Source of the DNA: Bifidobacterium sp.
GTDB lineage: Bacteria > Actinomycetota > Actinomycetes > Actinomycetales > Bifidobacteriaceae
Length of the DNA: 19,078 nt
Direction of reading: 5' to 3'
Assembly (NCBI GenBank): GCA_022739095.1
Contig: JAIJEI010000016.1
Span: forward strand, 1 to 19,078
Both the position numbers and the translations under genes were made by a program. Of this stretch, positions 6,980 to 14,596 are shown piece after piece. The notes beneath the pieces were generated by a model. It worked only from the letters and a program-made list of their open reading frames with translations. It had not been told where the DNA came from and did not search any database. The stretch's first letter is position 1; every line of letters begins with the position of its first letter.

Positions 6980-9037
6980 TCACACCGTTATCCGATATAG
7001 TCGCATGGCCCCCTGAGACAGAACGACCTTGAATCCTTCGGTCGCATCAGAAACCTCATCAATACCCGACCATTTACGCTCAGGATAGCTTGCATAGATT
7101 GATTTCATCATGGAAACGTCATTCTTATCCTTGCTGAAATCACTCTTATCCAGAACTAGGAGGTACTTTGCCCCAACTCTTCTAACCGCTTCTTTCACTT
7201 CGCGATTCGACGCAATCTTGTCCAAGGACTCACTGATCAGACTATTATCATCTGAAGGAGCACCCATCCAATTGCCTTCCCAGGCTTTGTAGTATACGTT
7301 GAGACCGTTCTGGCCCCATGCATAGGCGCTACCGTCGTAGGGTTGGTTGAGAATAATCGCTTCCTTTGGAACAACCTTCTTTACCTTCTCAACGAAAGCG
7401 GCCTCCGTAGCCGTATAGCTTTTGGGTTCAGAGGGAGAGTTCCAGTAGCTGATATCTCGCGTGATGGCACCGAACGCAGTAACGTAATCTCCTCTGCCGC
7501 TCAGATAGAACGAAGGGAAGTAATTAACCAGAACAATCAATAGAACACAGAACGTCGATAGAATGCATTTGTTCCTGGAGTTCGACGCACCTATCAGGTT
7601 CTCAGGAACCAATCTGACGATGACTATCATCAGATTCCACAGACCCATTGCAGCCAGAACAGCTCCATAGAACACCGCAGAAGCCCCTAAACGATATTGA
7701 TCGTGATACCAGAATCCAGTGAGAACGTTCTTGAGGAATCCTTCGGTGGAGGAACTCACGGCATAAAATCCGCACATAATAATATAGCCACAGGTAATCC
7801 ACAGAAGACGCTTATGGAAAACGGTATAGACCATTCCTATAAGCACCAGAACACCAAGCAGAATCTGTGGCTCAGCATTGCGGAAACCAACGAAGGCAAT
7901 ATCAATAAACGCCTGTATCTTCTTCTCATATGACGGCCACTGCCAGGTCACCGTTCTTTGCATGAACTTCGCGTTGTAGATTAACGACCATACACCTGCT
8001 ATTGCCATCATCAATGCAACACACGCGCCAGCAACAGCAATATTGCGATGCTTTGTTATTCCGGCATATTCGAGATAACCGGGAATCTGAAGGAAGATAT
8101 AAGGTGCTACGAGTAGACCCATGGTGAAGACCGCATTCGGCTGTGTCACGGCAACACCTATAGTTGACAAGACGAAGACGGAAACCAAGAAAATACGTTC
8201 TTTAACGCCCCGCTTCGCTTCAACCATATTAAGAGCCACAGTGATTACCAACGGTATGATGCTGAAAGAAAGCAGATTCGAATAGAGGGGTCCAAACGTC
8301 AGGAATCGCCATGGGAATGCAGCAAACATAAGTGCTGTAAATGCTCCAGCCACAATAACGTTGTTATTGTATGCACTTAACTTGCCCACCAATACGAACA
8401 TGGAAATCGGATATACTATGCTCAGGATAACAAATATGCTTGCATTAATACAAACAGGCACAGAAAATCCCGTCATCGATGCCACTAAGGCCACCAATGA
8501 ATGCCATCCTGTTGGATAAAATGTAGAGCCCGAGGTTGCCACAATATCGCCCGCATTGAGCGTCGAGAAATCTCCGCTAGCGAGGAATTTCTGTATGATT
8601 CCCATATGCCATGCGTTATCATACAACTGAGTGTATGAATTCGGACCATGCATATGCCTAATAAAGACTATTAAACTAACAACTGACCCGACTGCAACAT
8701 ATAGAACAACCATCATCCAATACGGGAACGTATCTGATAGATTGGTCAGCGCGCATCTGATGCTTCTCTTTTCTTTGTGCCTCATACATATTGAGAAGAT
8801 AAAGAGAAGAATAGCAACAATAAGGAAGGGCAGGAAGATCGTATACCAGTTGCCAGGCACCCCCGCCTTGGATAGAACGATCTCAACTATCGCATATATC
8901 GCTAAAGTCAGCGGAGGCGCGAAAGCCAGGGCATTGATTGAAGTCTGCCTAGCAGCCTTCATCAAAAGGAAGCCCGGCGCATATAGGATGAAAACCGTTG
9001 CCAATATTGCAACAAAAAAACTCAACCAGATCATCAT
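6980..9037 (-). CDS. Large polytopic membrane protein, GT-C-like (DUF6541-type), probable polyprenyl-sugar-dependent glycosyltransferase
   Basis: The 685-residue protein has about 13 hydrophobic segments up to residue ~520, then a soluble C-terminal domain of about 160 residues (ATEAAFVEKVKKVVPKEAI ... KYLLVLDKSD). The first extracytoplasmic loop carries YDNAWHMGIIQKFLASGDF, with D140 and H144 where GT-C enzymes keep their catalytic Asp. SGSTFYPTGWHSLVALVASM follows. This layout (loop Asp, many TMs, C-terminal periplasmic-side domain) fits actinobacterial GT-C proteins that take a sugar from a polyprenyl-phosphate donor and add it to a glycan outside the membrane. The specific family name is from memory and the acceptor is unknown. 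The nearby GT2 at 9463 could make its lipid-linked donor. Start is ATG at 9037 with an ATG right after it; AAAGA lies about 9 bases upstream. The gene is AT-rich relative to most of the window. Confidence 0.75.
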   Translation of the reverse strand: MMIWLSFFVAILATVFILYAPGFLLMKAARQTSINALAFAPPLTLAIYAIVEIVLSKAGVPGNWYTIFLPFLIVAILLFIFSICMRHKEKRSIRCALTNLSDTFPYWMMVVLYVAVGSVVSLIVFIRHMHGPNSYTQLYDNAWHMGIIQKFLASGDFSTLNAGDIVATSGSTFYPTGWHSLVALVASMTGFSVPVCINASIFVILSIVYPISMFVLVGKLSAYNNNVIVAGAFTALMFAAFPWRFLTFGPLYSNLLSFSIIPLVITVALNMVEAKRGVKERIFLVSVFVLSTIGVAVTQPNAVFTMGLLVAPYIFLQIPGYLEYAGITKHRNIAVAGACVALMMAIAGVWSLIYNAKFMQRTVTWQWPSYEKKIQAFIDIAFVGFRNAEPQILLGVLVLIGMVYTVFHKRLLWITCGYIIMCGFYAVSSSTEGFLKNVLTGFWYHDQYRLGASAVFYGAVLAAMGLWNLMIVIVRLVPENLIGASNSRNKCILSTFCVLLIVLVNYFPSFYLSGRGDYVTAFGAITRDISYWNSPSEPKSYTATEAAFVEKVKKVVPKEAIILNQPYDGSAYAWGQNGLNVYYKAWEGNWMGAPSDDNSLISESLDKIASNREVKEAVRRVGAKYLLVLDKSDFSKDKNDVSMMKSIYASYPERKWSGIDEVSDATEGFKVVLSQGAMRLYRITV

Positions 9038-9462
9038 TCTGTCGTCTTTCTTTACTAATTACTAAATAGATAGTTAAAACACTCAGATGGAGAAAGCCCC
9101 GGCCAATCTTCTCTTCACCCCTCTCAAAGAGAAGACACCAAGAAACTGGACCATGCTGCAACACCTGCCATTTTATCGAAGCGGTTCTGCCAACGATACC
9201 GAGGAACAAGGATAACCTTTGACATGAACCGGTCTCATCCTGTTGCGCCAGCGCAACAGGGAACGACAGAACTCCGAGCAGACATCCAACGCGCAAGCAG
9301 TGGCCGGACGCCCCACCGTTCGATCACTAAGTTATGCGTACCGCATCCGTTGAAAACGGGTACGGCATGCTCTCGCCCGCACGCCCCAGACAAGGGAGAC
9401 CAGCAGAACAAGTCTTTTCACCACTATTATGTCGTTCGCAACAAACGCTATACTTGGGCCTC
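9038..9462. other. 425-bp gap between divergent genes, two hairpins
   Basis: No convincing gene is seen; open frames here lack ribosome sites and family features. Two perfect inverted repeats stand out: TCTTCTCTT (9107-9115) with AAGAGAAGA (9127-9135), and CCTGTTGCGC (9239-9248) with GCGCAACAGG (9251-9260). Neither is followed by a U-tract. The AT-rich stretch 9050-9080 should contain the promoter of the leftward GT-C-like gene, though no clear -35/-10 pair can be named. The rightward promoter lies at the far right of the gap. Confidence 0.5.
9449..9454 (+). promoter_or_regulatory. -10 box for a probably leaderless GT2 mRNA
   Basis: TATACT ends 8 bases before the ATG at 9463, so transcription is expected to start at or next to the A of the start codon. 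No Shine-Dalgarno sequence precedes this ATG, which agrees with leaderless translation, a common mode in actinobacteria. The -35 region is weak. Confidence 0.55.
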
Positions 9463-10437
9463 ATGTCCGAGAAAGCTGAACCGATAATCGCCGTGCTTCT
9501 TCCTTGCTATAACGAGGAAGTCACCATCGGCAAGGTGGTGCGCGACTTCAAAGCGGCGCTGCCCGATGCCGACGTGTACGTATACGACAACAACTCCACC
9601 GACCGCACCGCCGAGATAGCGTCGGGCGAAGGCGCGATCGTCCGTAAGGAGCCGCGCCAGGGCAAGGGCAACGTAATCCGCGCCATGTTCGAGGACATCG
9701 ATGCCGACGTGTACGTCATGGCCGACGGTGATGATACGTACCCCGCCGACGCCGCGCCGACCATGGTGGACAAGGTCCTCGAAGGCTACGATATGGTGAT
9801 CGGCGACCGACTGAGTTCCACGTACTTCCAGGAGAACAAGAGGCCCTTCCACAACTTCGGCAACCGTCTGGTTCGCGGTTCCATCAACGGCTTGTTCCAC
9901 GCCAATGTCACCGACATTATGACCGGCTACCGGGCTTTCTCGTTCACCTTCGTCAAGACCTATCCTGTGTTGTCGCGCGGCTTCGAGGTCGAAACCGAGA
10001 TGACCATCCACTCGTTGAACAACAACCTCCGCCTTTATGAGATGCCGATTCAGTATCGGGACCGCCCCGAAGGTTCGGTCAGCAAGCTCGATACTGTGGG
10101 CGACGGTATCAAGGTGATGGGCACCATTTTCCGCATGATCCGCGAATACAAGCCGCTCCCGTTCTTCGGCGGCATCGGCTGCGTCCTCGGCATCCTTGGT
10201 GTCGTGCTGTGCGGCACGGTGACGGTGGATTTCTGGAACACCGGCATGGTGGCCCGCTTCCCCACGCTGATCGGAGCGGTCATGCTTGTCATCGCCGGGC
10301 TGCTGCTGTTCGTGACGGGTGTCGTCCTTGATGTCATGGCCAAGAACGATCGCAAGGCATTCATCGTCGAGACCAACAGTTTCGCCATGTTGAGGCGGCA
10401 ACATAATCATGACACCTTCCCGACATCTCATGTTTAA
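9463..10437 (+). CDS. Polyprenyl-phosphate glycosyltransferase, GT2 (DPM1/GtrB-like)
   Basis: The 324-residue enzyme has a cytoplasmic GT-A domain: AVLLPCYNEEVTIGKVV (10-26), YDNNSTDRT (41-49), the metal-binding ADGDDTYP (87-94) and DIMTGYRAF (151-159), the usual signature of dolichyl-phosphate mannose synthase-like proteins. Two membrane helices follow (about 235-255 and 268-292). It should transfer a hexose from a nucleotide sugar to polyprenyl phosphate at the inner membrane face, giving a donor for a GT-C enzyme such as the one encoded to the left. ATG 9463 is chosen because the domain starts there and the promoter abuts it; a longer frame from 9334 would include the promoter. The final residues after AML-RRQ (HNHDTFPTSHV) do not resemble the family end seen in the remnant at 5360 (AML-RRR-stop). 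The native 3' end therefore seems to have been lost. Confidence 0.88.
   Translation: MSEKAEPIIAVLLPCYNEEVTIGKVVRDFKAALPDADVYVYDNNSTDRTAEIASGEGAIVRKEPRQGKGNVIRAMFEDIDADVYVMADGDDTYPADAAPTMVDKVLEGYDMVIGDRLSSTYFQENKRPFHNFGNRLVRGSINGLFHANVTDIMTGYRAFSFTFVKTYPVLSRGFEVETEMTIHSLNNNLRLYEMPIQYRDRPEGSVSKLDTVGDGIKVMGTIFRMIREYKPLPFFGGIGCVLGILGVVLCGTVTVDFWNTGMVARFPTLIGAVMLVIAGLLLFVTGVVLDVMAKNDRKAFIVETNSFAMLRRQHNHDTFPTSHV
10333..10397 (+). repeat. 65-bp inverted repeat, right copy (3' end of intact GT2 gene)
   Basis: Partner of the repeat at 5367-5431 (63/65 identity in inverted orientation). Homology stops just before the end of the GT2 frame; beyond it the two copies have unrelated sequence, a stop and terminator on the left and the pyruvyltransferase gene on the right. 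Confidence 0.9.
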
Positions 10438-11608
10438 ACTTAGAGATATGAAATGGTTTAATGCAGGCCCGAGGAAGTCGCGCGCAAGGCGTCATTATCT
10501 TGTTTCCACAGCCGGACAGCCGAATTGGGGAGATGAGTTCATCACTCGAGCCTGGATTCGTTTCTTGGCGAAGTCCGATCCGGATAGCGAGATTTGGTTG
10601 GATTGTCCCAACCCCAGTCACTCCAGTCTGTTGCTGAAGGATGAGCATCCTCATTTACACGTTGTAAACACATTATGGCAGTTGGTTTGGAATACTTCCG
10701 ACTTGTTGGATGATTCCGAGGCGGCGGCGCAGAAGATACGGGGCTGGATTCGCGATGGGGGAACACCCCGGGAAGATTTCGGCATCGATCTGTTGCGCAG
10801 CATGGATACCGTTCATCTCCTCGGCGGCGGTTATATCAATCAGCTCTGGAAGGCTAACGTGCTGCTTTTGGTGGCATTAGCCCAGTTGAAGGAGCTGAAT
10901 CCCAAAGTCCTGCTCTACGGAACCGGCTTGGGACTTGCGCCTTTGAAGGGAATCGACCTGTTCCTCGCACGAACAAGCCTTACCGCCTTTGATCATATGA
11001 GCGTCCGAGATAGCAGAAGCGCGGACATAGCGGGCACGGAACGTGGTTTTGATGATGCGTTTCTGGAAATCGCGAACACGGGATCTGACTGGTTGGAGCA
11101 GAATGCGTCTGCCCGCGCCTTCGTATGCCTCCAACAAGATGTCGTGGGTCGCAACCCGAAAGCCGTCAAAGCCGCAGTCGATTCTCTACTGCTATCGGGA
11201 GTAGAGAAAAGTGAGCCGATTTTCCTCGTTGAGGCGATTCCTCCGGAAGATTCATGGTCGCTGGATCTTTTCAAGGACCAATGGCCCGGTGAAGTATGGC
11301 TTCTTCCTTTCAGCCATCTATGGAATTATGGTTTCCCGAATGCCGCCGACACGGTTTGGATCTCCAGTCGTTTCCATATGCATCTGCTGGGTGCATGCGC
11401 CGGAGCGCGGGGAATCGCCATGGGATTCGGGAATGAATACTACGACATAAAACATGGATCTTTGATGGACCTCGGCACTGGCTGGGCCAACTTGGATGTG
11501 TCAGTGGACCATCCCGCCCCGGTTTCCGCAACGGCTAGCTCGAAGTTCCCTGCCGAGTCGCTACGTATCGCTCGAAAGAAGAAGCGCGAAGCCAATCAAC
11601 TGTACTGA
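10409..11608 (+). CDS. Polysaccharide pyruvyl transferase family protein
   Basis: The 399-residue cytoplasmic protein has the marks of the CsaB/WcaK-type pyruvyltransferase family: STAGQPNWGDEF near the N-terminus (33-44), LLGGGYINQLW (137-147), LLYGTGLGLAPLKG (168-181), a VRDSRSADI region (199-207) and the C-terminal SSRFHMHLLGACAGARGIAM (319-338), which contains the conserved R-F-H. The family moves pyruvate from phosphoenolpyruvate onto a sugar as a ketal, giving the glycan negative charge. The start is uncertain. ATG 10409 overlaps the GT2 gene by 29 bases and has GAGG 13 bases upstream; ATG 10430 and ATG 10448 are in frame, and the conserved part begins only near residue 28. Overlap with GT2 means co-transcription. 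Confidence 0.85.
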   Translation: MTPSRHLMFKLRDMKWFNAGPRKSRARRHYLVSTAGQPNWGDEFITRAWIRFLAKSDPDSEIWLDCPNPSHSSLLLKDEHPHLHVVNTLWQLVWNTSDLLDDSEAAAQKIRGWIRDGGTPREDFGIDLLRSMDTVHLLGGGYINQLWKANVLLLVALAQLKELNPKVLLYGTGLGLAPLKGIDLFLARTSLTAFDHMSVRDSRSADIAGTERGFDDAFLEIANTGSDWLEQNASARAFVCLQQDVVGRNPKAVKAAVDSLLLSGVEKSEPIFLVEAIPPEDSWSLDLFKDQWPGEVWLLPFSHLWNYGFPNAADTVWISSRFHMHLLGACAGARGIAMGFGNEYYDIKHGSLMDLGTGWANLDVSVDHPAPVSATASSKFPAESLRIARKKKREANQLY

Positions 11609-11921
11609 ACAAGTCGTACCGTATAGAGTGCGCCAGTCGGTATTCCCCGCTTCGATGCAGCACGAATCCACTGAGAACCTCTGATTGCAGTATATGGAGA
11701 TTACTATCGCCTCATAGGGTCAAACGGTTGATGCCGATCTCCCAATGGGTGCCCTTTGCGGTCCGACAACAATCACGACAATGGAATGGTCAGCCGCAGC
11801 GATGCAATGCGGTAACCGAACATCAGCAGTGACGGAATTGCCTCGTTCGACCAGATCCCGGATGATGTTCTCGAGTGAAAGGCATGGGTCTCTGCCCATG
11901 CCTTTCACTACCATAAGAGTT
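11609..11921. other. 313-bp gap upstream of the GT4 gene
   Basis: The frame of the GT4 gene is open back to 11745, but that extension has no ribosome site and reads as low-similarity sequence. A 64-codon frame on the minus strand (11914-11720) contains a plausible-looking stretch (CIAAADHSIVVIVVGPQRAP), but no family is recognised and its start lies inside a hairpin. The gap could be decayed coding sequence. The only strong structure is the hairpin at 11874-11909. Confidence 0.4.
11874..11909. promoter_or_regulatory. 15-bp perfect hairpin directly upstream of the GT4 start
   Basis: AGTGAAAGGCATGGG (11874-11888) pairs perfectly with CCCATGCCTTTCACT (11895-11909) around the 6-base loop TCTCTG. 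It ends 12 bases before the ATG at 11922 and is not followed by a U-tract. It could end upstream transcripts without a U-tract, protect a processed mRNA end, or modulate ribosome access. Confidence 0.6.
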
Positions 11922-13610
11922 ATGCGACATTTTTTCCATATTGACGAAGAAGGCGCGCGCCTGATTGAAAAGCTCAGTGAACGCCAACGCCGTCTGACAC
12001 TCGGAGCAGTGGACTACAATGCTCTAATCCAGCCGGGACGAACGCTTACGTATAAGTTGTACATGGGTCAGAAATGGCAGTATCCTCGCTTGACCGACAC
12101 TTCAACGTTGAATGGTGTATTGACGGAGCAGGCTGGACTGGAGCCTTTTGCAGTATTTCAGGCGACTTCCTCGGTCAAGGAGAAATCCTATTTTTCACCG
12201 CATTATTTCGCAGGTGATGAACAACTTGTGGATCGCAACATTCGCTGTCTGCTGTTGACTCCTGACGACGCCACCGATGATGATGTGGAACAGAATCGAC
12301 CTGTTGACAGGCATGCTCGCTTGTACCGTAAAGTCGAGTCCGAGGCGCCAGCGTTCTTCGACATGCTGCGCGAAGCAAAACGAGTGCAACGTGAGCGAAT
12401 CGGCAAAACGGCCATTGCGCCATTCGAACCCGCTACCATCACAAGAGTTAATGAGTCTGGATACAGCCATCATCCGTGGGTCGAGATCGTTCCGGGAAAG
12501 GCCGCGCCTGATGCGCCAAAAGCCGTAATCATCGCAATGCACTGGCTGCAATCAGGTGGGGCCGAACGTTGGGCGATGGAGACCGTCACCCTCGCCCGGC
12601 AGGCGGGGCTGCTGCCAATCATTATCACGGATTCCGATGGCCACCAACCTTGGATTACACGTCACGAGTTTGATGATGCCGTATTGTTGCCGCTCACTTT
12701 GCCCCTGCAGGATCGTGTCGGGGACGCCACGTTGCTGCGAGCGCTATTCGAACAGTTCAATATCGTGGGTGTGCTTATTCATCATTGCCAGTGGATGTAC
12801 GACAACGTGTGGTGGGTAAAGCGCTACTTCCCCGAAACCCACGTGGTCGATTCCCTGCATATTGTGGAATACATTTTCCATGGCGGATACCCCAGTGAGT
12901 CCGTGGCCCGCGATAAATGGATAGATATACACCATGTCATCTCTCCCCAGCTTGAACATTGGATGGAGGATGTTCATCATATCGATCCGAAGAAGGTGGT
13001 GGATGCGCCTCTTGTCGGTCTTACCGCCGACAGCAAGACTCCGACGTTCAAGTCCCGTGACATCTCCAAACCCCTGACCATCAGTTTCGTGGGCCGCAAC
13101 GTCCGGCAGAAACGCCCGGAGACCTTCATCCTCGCGGTGCGAGAACTGAACAAGAAGTTCCCCGGCAAGCTTCGCTTCATCATGCAGGGCAATGGCGATA
13201 TGGATGAATTCGTCGATCGGCTCATCGAACGATATGGCCTCGGGACGGTCATCCAACGTTGTTCCATGTCCACGCCGGTGAGTCAGACCTATGCACAGAC
13301 GGACATACTGCTCGTCTCGTCCATGAATGAAGGCATTACTCTGACCACGATTGAGGCGGTGTCCGCAGGCATTCCCGTGATTTCTTCGAACGTGGGTTCG
13401 CAGGATACGCTTGTGCCGCCGCAGGGATTGTGCCGCAGAGGGTCCGCTCAGTTCGTCCATGATGCCACGGCTATAGTGGGAAGAGTTCTCGAGAGCGAAG
13501 AGAACAGGAAGAAACTTTGGGAGGCGGAGAAGGATCGGCTGGAGAAATTCTCTGAATTGCAGTCGGCAAACGAATATTTCCGCAACATGTTGACGGAGTG
13601 GAGCCACTAA
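11922..13610 (+). CDS. GT4 family glycosyltransferase with long N-terminal extension
   Basis: The 562-residue protein appears cytoplasmic. The C-terminal ~360 residues are a GT-B fold retaining transferase: IIAMHWLQSGGAERWAMETV (GGAER at about 212-216), HVISPQLEHWM, SFVGRNVRQKRPETFILAV (about 388-406), RFIMQGNGDMDEFVDRLI and SMNEGITLTTIEAVSAGIPV, with the E-x7-E motif (470-478) that binds the nucleotide sugar. Residues 1-190 (HFFHIDEEGARLIEKLSERQ ...) are not recognised and make the protein about 180 residues longer than a plain GT4. ATG 11922 is preceded only by AAGAG two bases away; ATG 11898 lies inside the hairpin and has no ribosome site. The stop overlaps the next start (TAATG), so the two are coupled. 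It probably adds one of the sugars of the exported polysaccharide; donor and linkage are unknown. Confidence 0.82.
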   Translation: MRHFFHIDEEGARLIEKLSERQRRLTLGAVDYNALIQPGRTLTYKLYMGQKWQYPRLTDTSTLNGVLTEQAGLEPFAVFQATSSVKEKSYFSPHYFAGDEQLVDRNIRCLLLTPDDATDDDVEQNRPVDRHARLYRKVESEAPAFFDMLREAKRVQRERIGKTAIAPFEPATITRVNESGYSHHPWVEIVPGKAAPDAPKAVIIAMHWLQSGGAERWAMETVTLARQAGLLPIIITDSDGHQPWITRHEFDDAVLLPLTLPLQDRVGDATLLRALFEQFNIVGVLIHHCQWMYDNVWWVKRYFPETHVVDSLHIVEYIFHGGYPSESVARDKWIDIHHVISPQLEHWMEDVHHIDPKKVVDAPLVGLTADSKTPTFKSRDISKPLTISFVGRNVRQKRPETFILAVRELNKKFPGKLRFIMQGNGDMDEFVDRLIERYGLGTVIQRCSMSTPVSQTYAQTDILLVSSMNEGITLTTIEAVSAGIPVISSNVGSQDTLVPPQGLCRRGSAQFVHDATAIVGRVLESEENRKKLWEAEKDRLEKFSELQSANEYFRNMLTEWSH

Positions 13611-14548
13611 TGCAGAATACGAAAATTGCAGCGGTTGTAGTGACGTTCAATCGTCTAGAAAAACTGAAGAAGGTTCTGTCTTCTTTGGAAGCACAGACAC
13701 GGTTGCCCGATCAGTTGGTCATTGTGAATAATGCGGCGACCGATGGCACGGATTCCTTTTTGAAAGAATATGCGGCCAATTTCAAGTATTCGGATTCGGT
13801 GCAGCTTGACATTGTGACCCTTGAGAAGAACGAGGGCGGCGCTGGTGGATTTTCTGCTGGCATGCGTCGGGCGTACGAGATCGGGTGTGATTACGCTTGG
13901 ATCTTCGATGATGACGGATATCCCGAACCGGACGCTCTGGACAAGCTCTTCAAGGGGTACGGCGATGCGGTTGCCGAACTTGGACCAGACGTGCCATTCG
14001 CCTGTTCCCTAGTCAAATTCATCGACGGCACCATTTCCGAGATGAACAATCCCATCCCGACATGGGATTGGGGCCGCCTTAAAGCCAAAGGCCTCGATAT
14101 CGTCTTGGTCAGTCGATGCTCTTTCGTTTCCGTGTTGATTCCCCGCTGGGTCATGGAGGCATTCGGCCTGCCGTACAAGGAATACTTCATCTGGTTCGAT
14201 GATGCCGAGTACACGCTGCGTATCACCAGAGCATGCCCCGGCGTGCAGGTGCTTGACAGCGTGGTGCTGCACGATATGGGCGTGAACAGGGGCGTGAACT
14301 TTGGCATGATCAACGAGAAGAACGTATGGAAATTCCTCTACGGCGCCCGAAATGAGGCTTCCTACCACTTGCACCATGAAGGCCTGTACCCGTATCTTCG
14401 CTTCTGCGCGATGGTTCGCAACAATATGCGTCAAGGCAACGTGGACAAAAAGCTTCAGCGCCAAGTATATGGCAAGCTGCTGGAAGCACGCAGTTTTAAT
14501 CCGCAGATCGACTTCCCGCAGACACCGATCAGCAAATCCGCACACTGA
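13610..14548 (+). CDS. GT2 galactofuranosyltransferase-like enzyme (GlfT1-type)
   Basis: The 312-residue GT-A protein contains VVVTFNRLEKLKKVL (9-23), IVNNAATDGT, NEGGAGGFSAGM (74-85), the metal site FDDDGYPEPDALDKL (DDD at 100-102), EYFIWFDDAEYTLRI (catalytic-type DDAEY at 197-201) and VVLHDMGVN with a late metal-binding-type His (221). GGxGGFSxGM plus DDxEY is the combination seen in actinobacterial Galf transferases and rhamnosyl/galactofuranosyl relatives. It shares it with the larger enzyme at 16977. By analogy with mycobacterial GlfT1/GlfT2, this shorter one may add the first Galf units, but that is inference. Start ATG 13610 overlaps the GT4 stop (TAATG), with GGAG 6 bases upstream. 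Confidence 0.82.
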   Translation: MQNTKIAAVVVTFNRLEKLKKVLSSLEAQTRLPDQLVIVNNAATDGTDSFLKEYAANFKYSDSVQLDIVTLEKNEGGAGGFSAGMRRAYEIGCDYAWIFDDDGYPEPDALDKLFKGYGDAVAELGPDVPFACSLVKFIDGTISEMNNPIPTWDWGRLKAKGLDIVLVSRCSFVSVLIPRWVMEAFGLPYKEYFIWFDDAEYTLRITRACPGVQVLDSVVLHDMGVNRGVNFGMINEKNVWKFLYGARNEASYHLHHEGLYPYLRFCAMVRNNMRQGNVDKKLQRQVYGKLLEARSFNPQIDFPQTPISKSAH

Positions 14549-14596
14549 CGGATCAACGCAGACATTTTGCCGTCAATCAGTAAGGACAATGGCCTC

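Noticed and set aside
9239..9260. 10-bp perfect hairpin as a rho-independent terminator
   Set aside because: No U-tract on either strand and no gene ends nearby; both flanking genes point away from it.
8949..9296. Minus-strand frame overlapping the start of the GT-C-like gene
   Set aside because: No ribosome site or family features; it overlaps the well-supported N-terminus of the GT-C-like gene in another frame.
5367..10397. Composite transposon flanked by inverted repeats
   Set aside because: The repeats are coding ends of GT2 genes, not IS ends, and no transposase or target duplication is seen.
9448..10431. 327-codon minus-strand frame opposite the GT2 gene
   Set aside because: Asp/His/Val-rich antisense translation typical of a shadow; the plus strand has full GT2 motifs.
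11720..11914. 64-codon minus-strand frame as a gene or decayed fragment
   Set aside because: The translation has one plausible hydrophobic strand, but no family is recognised, there is no ribosome site, and the start is inside a hairpin arm. Left as part of an unexplained gap.
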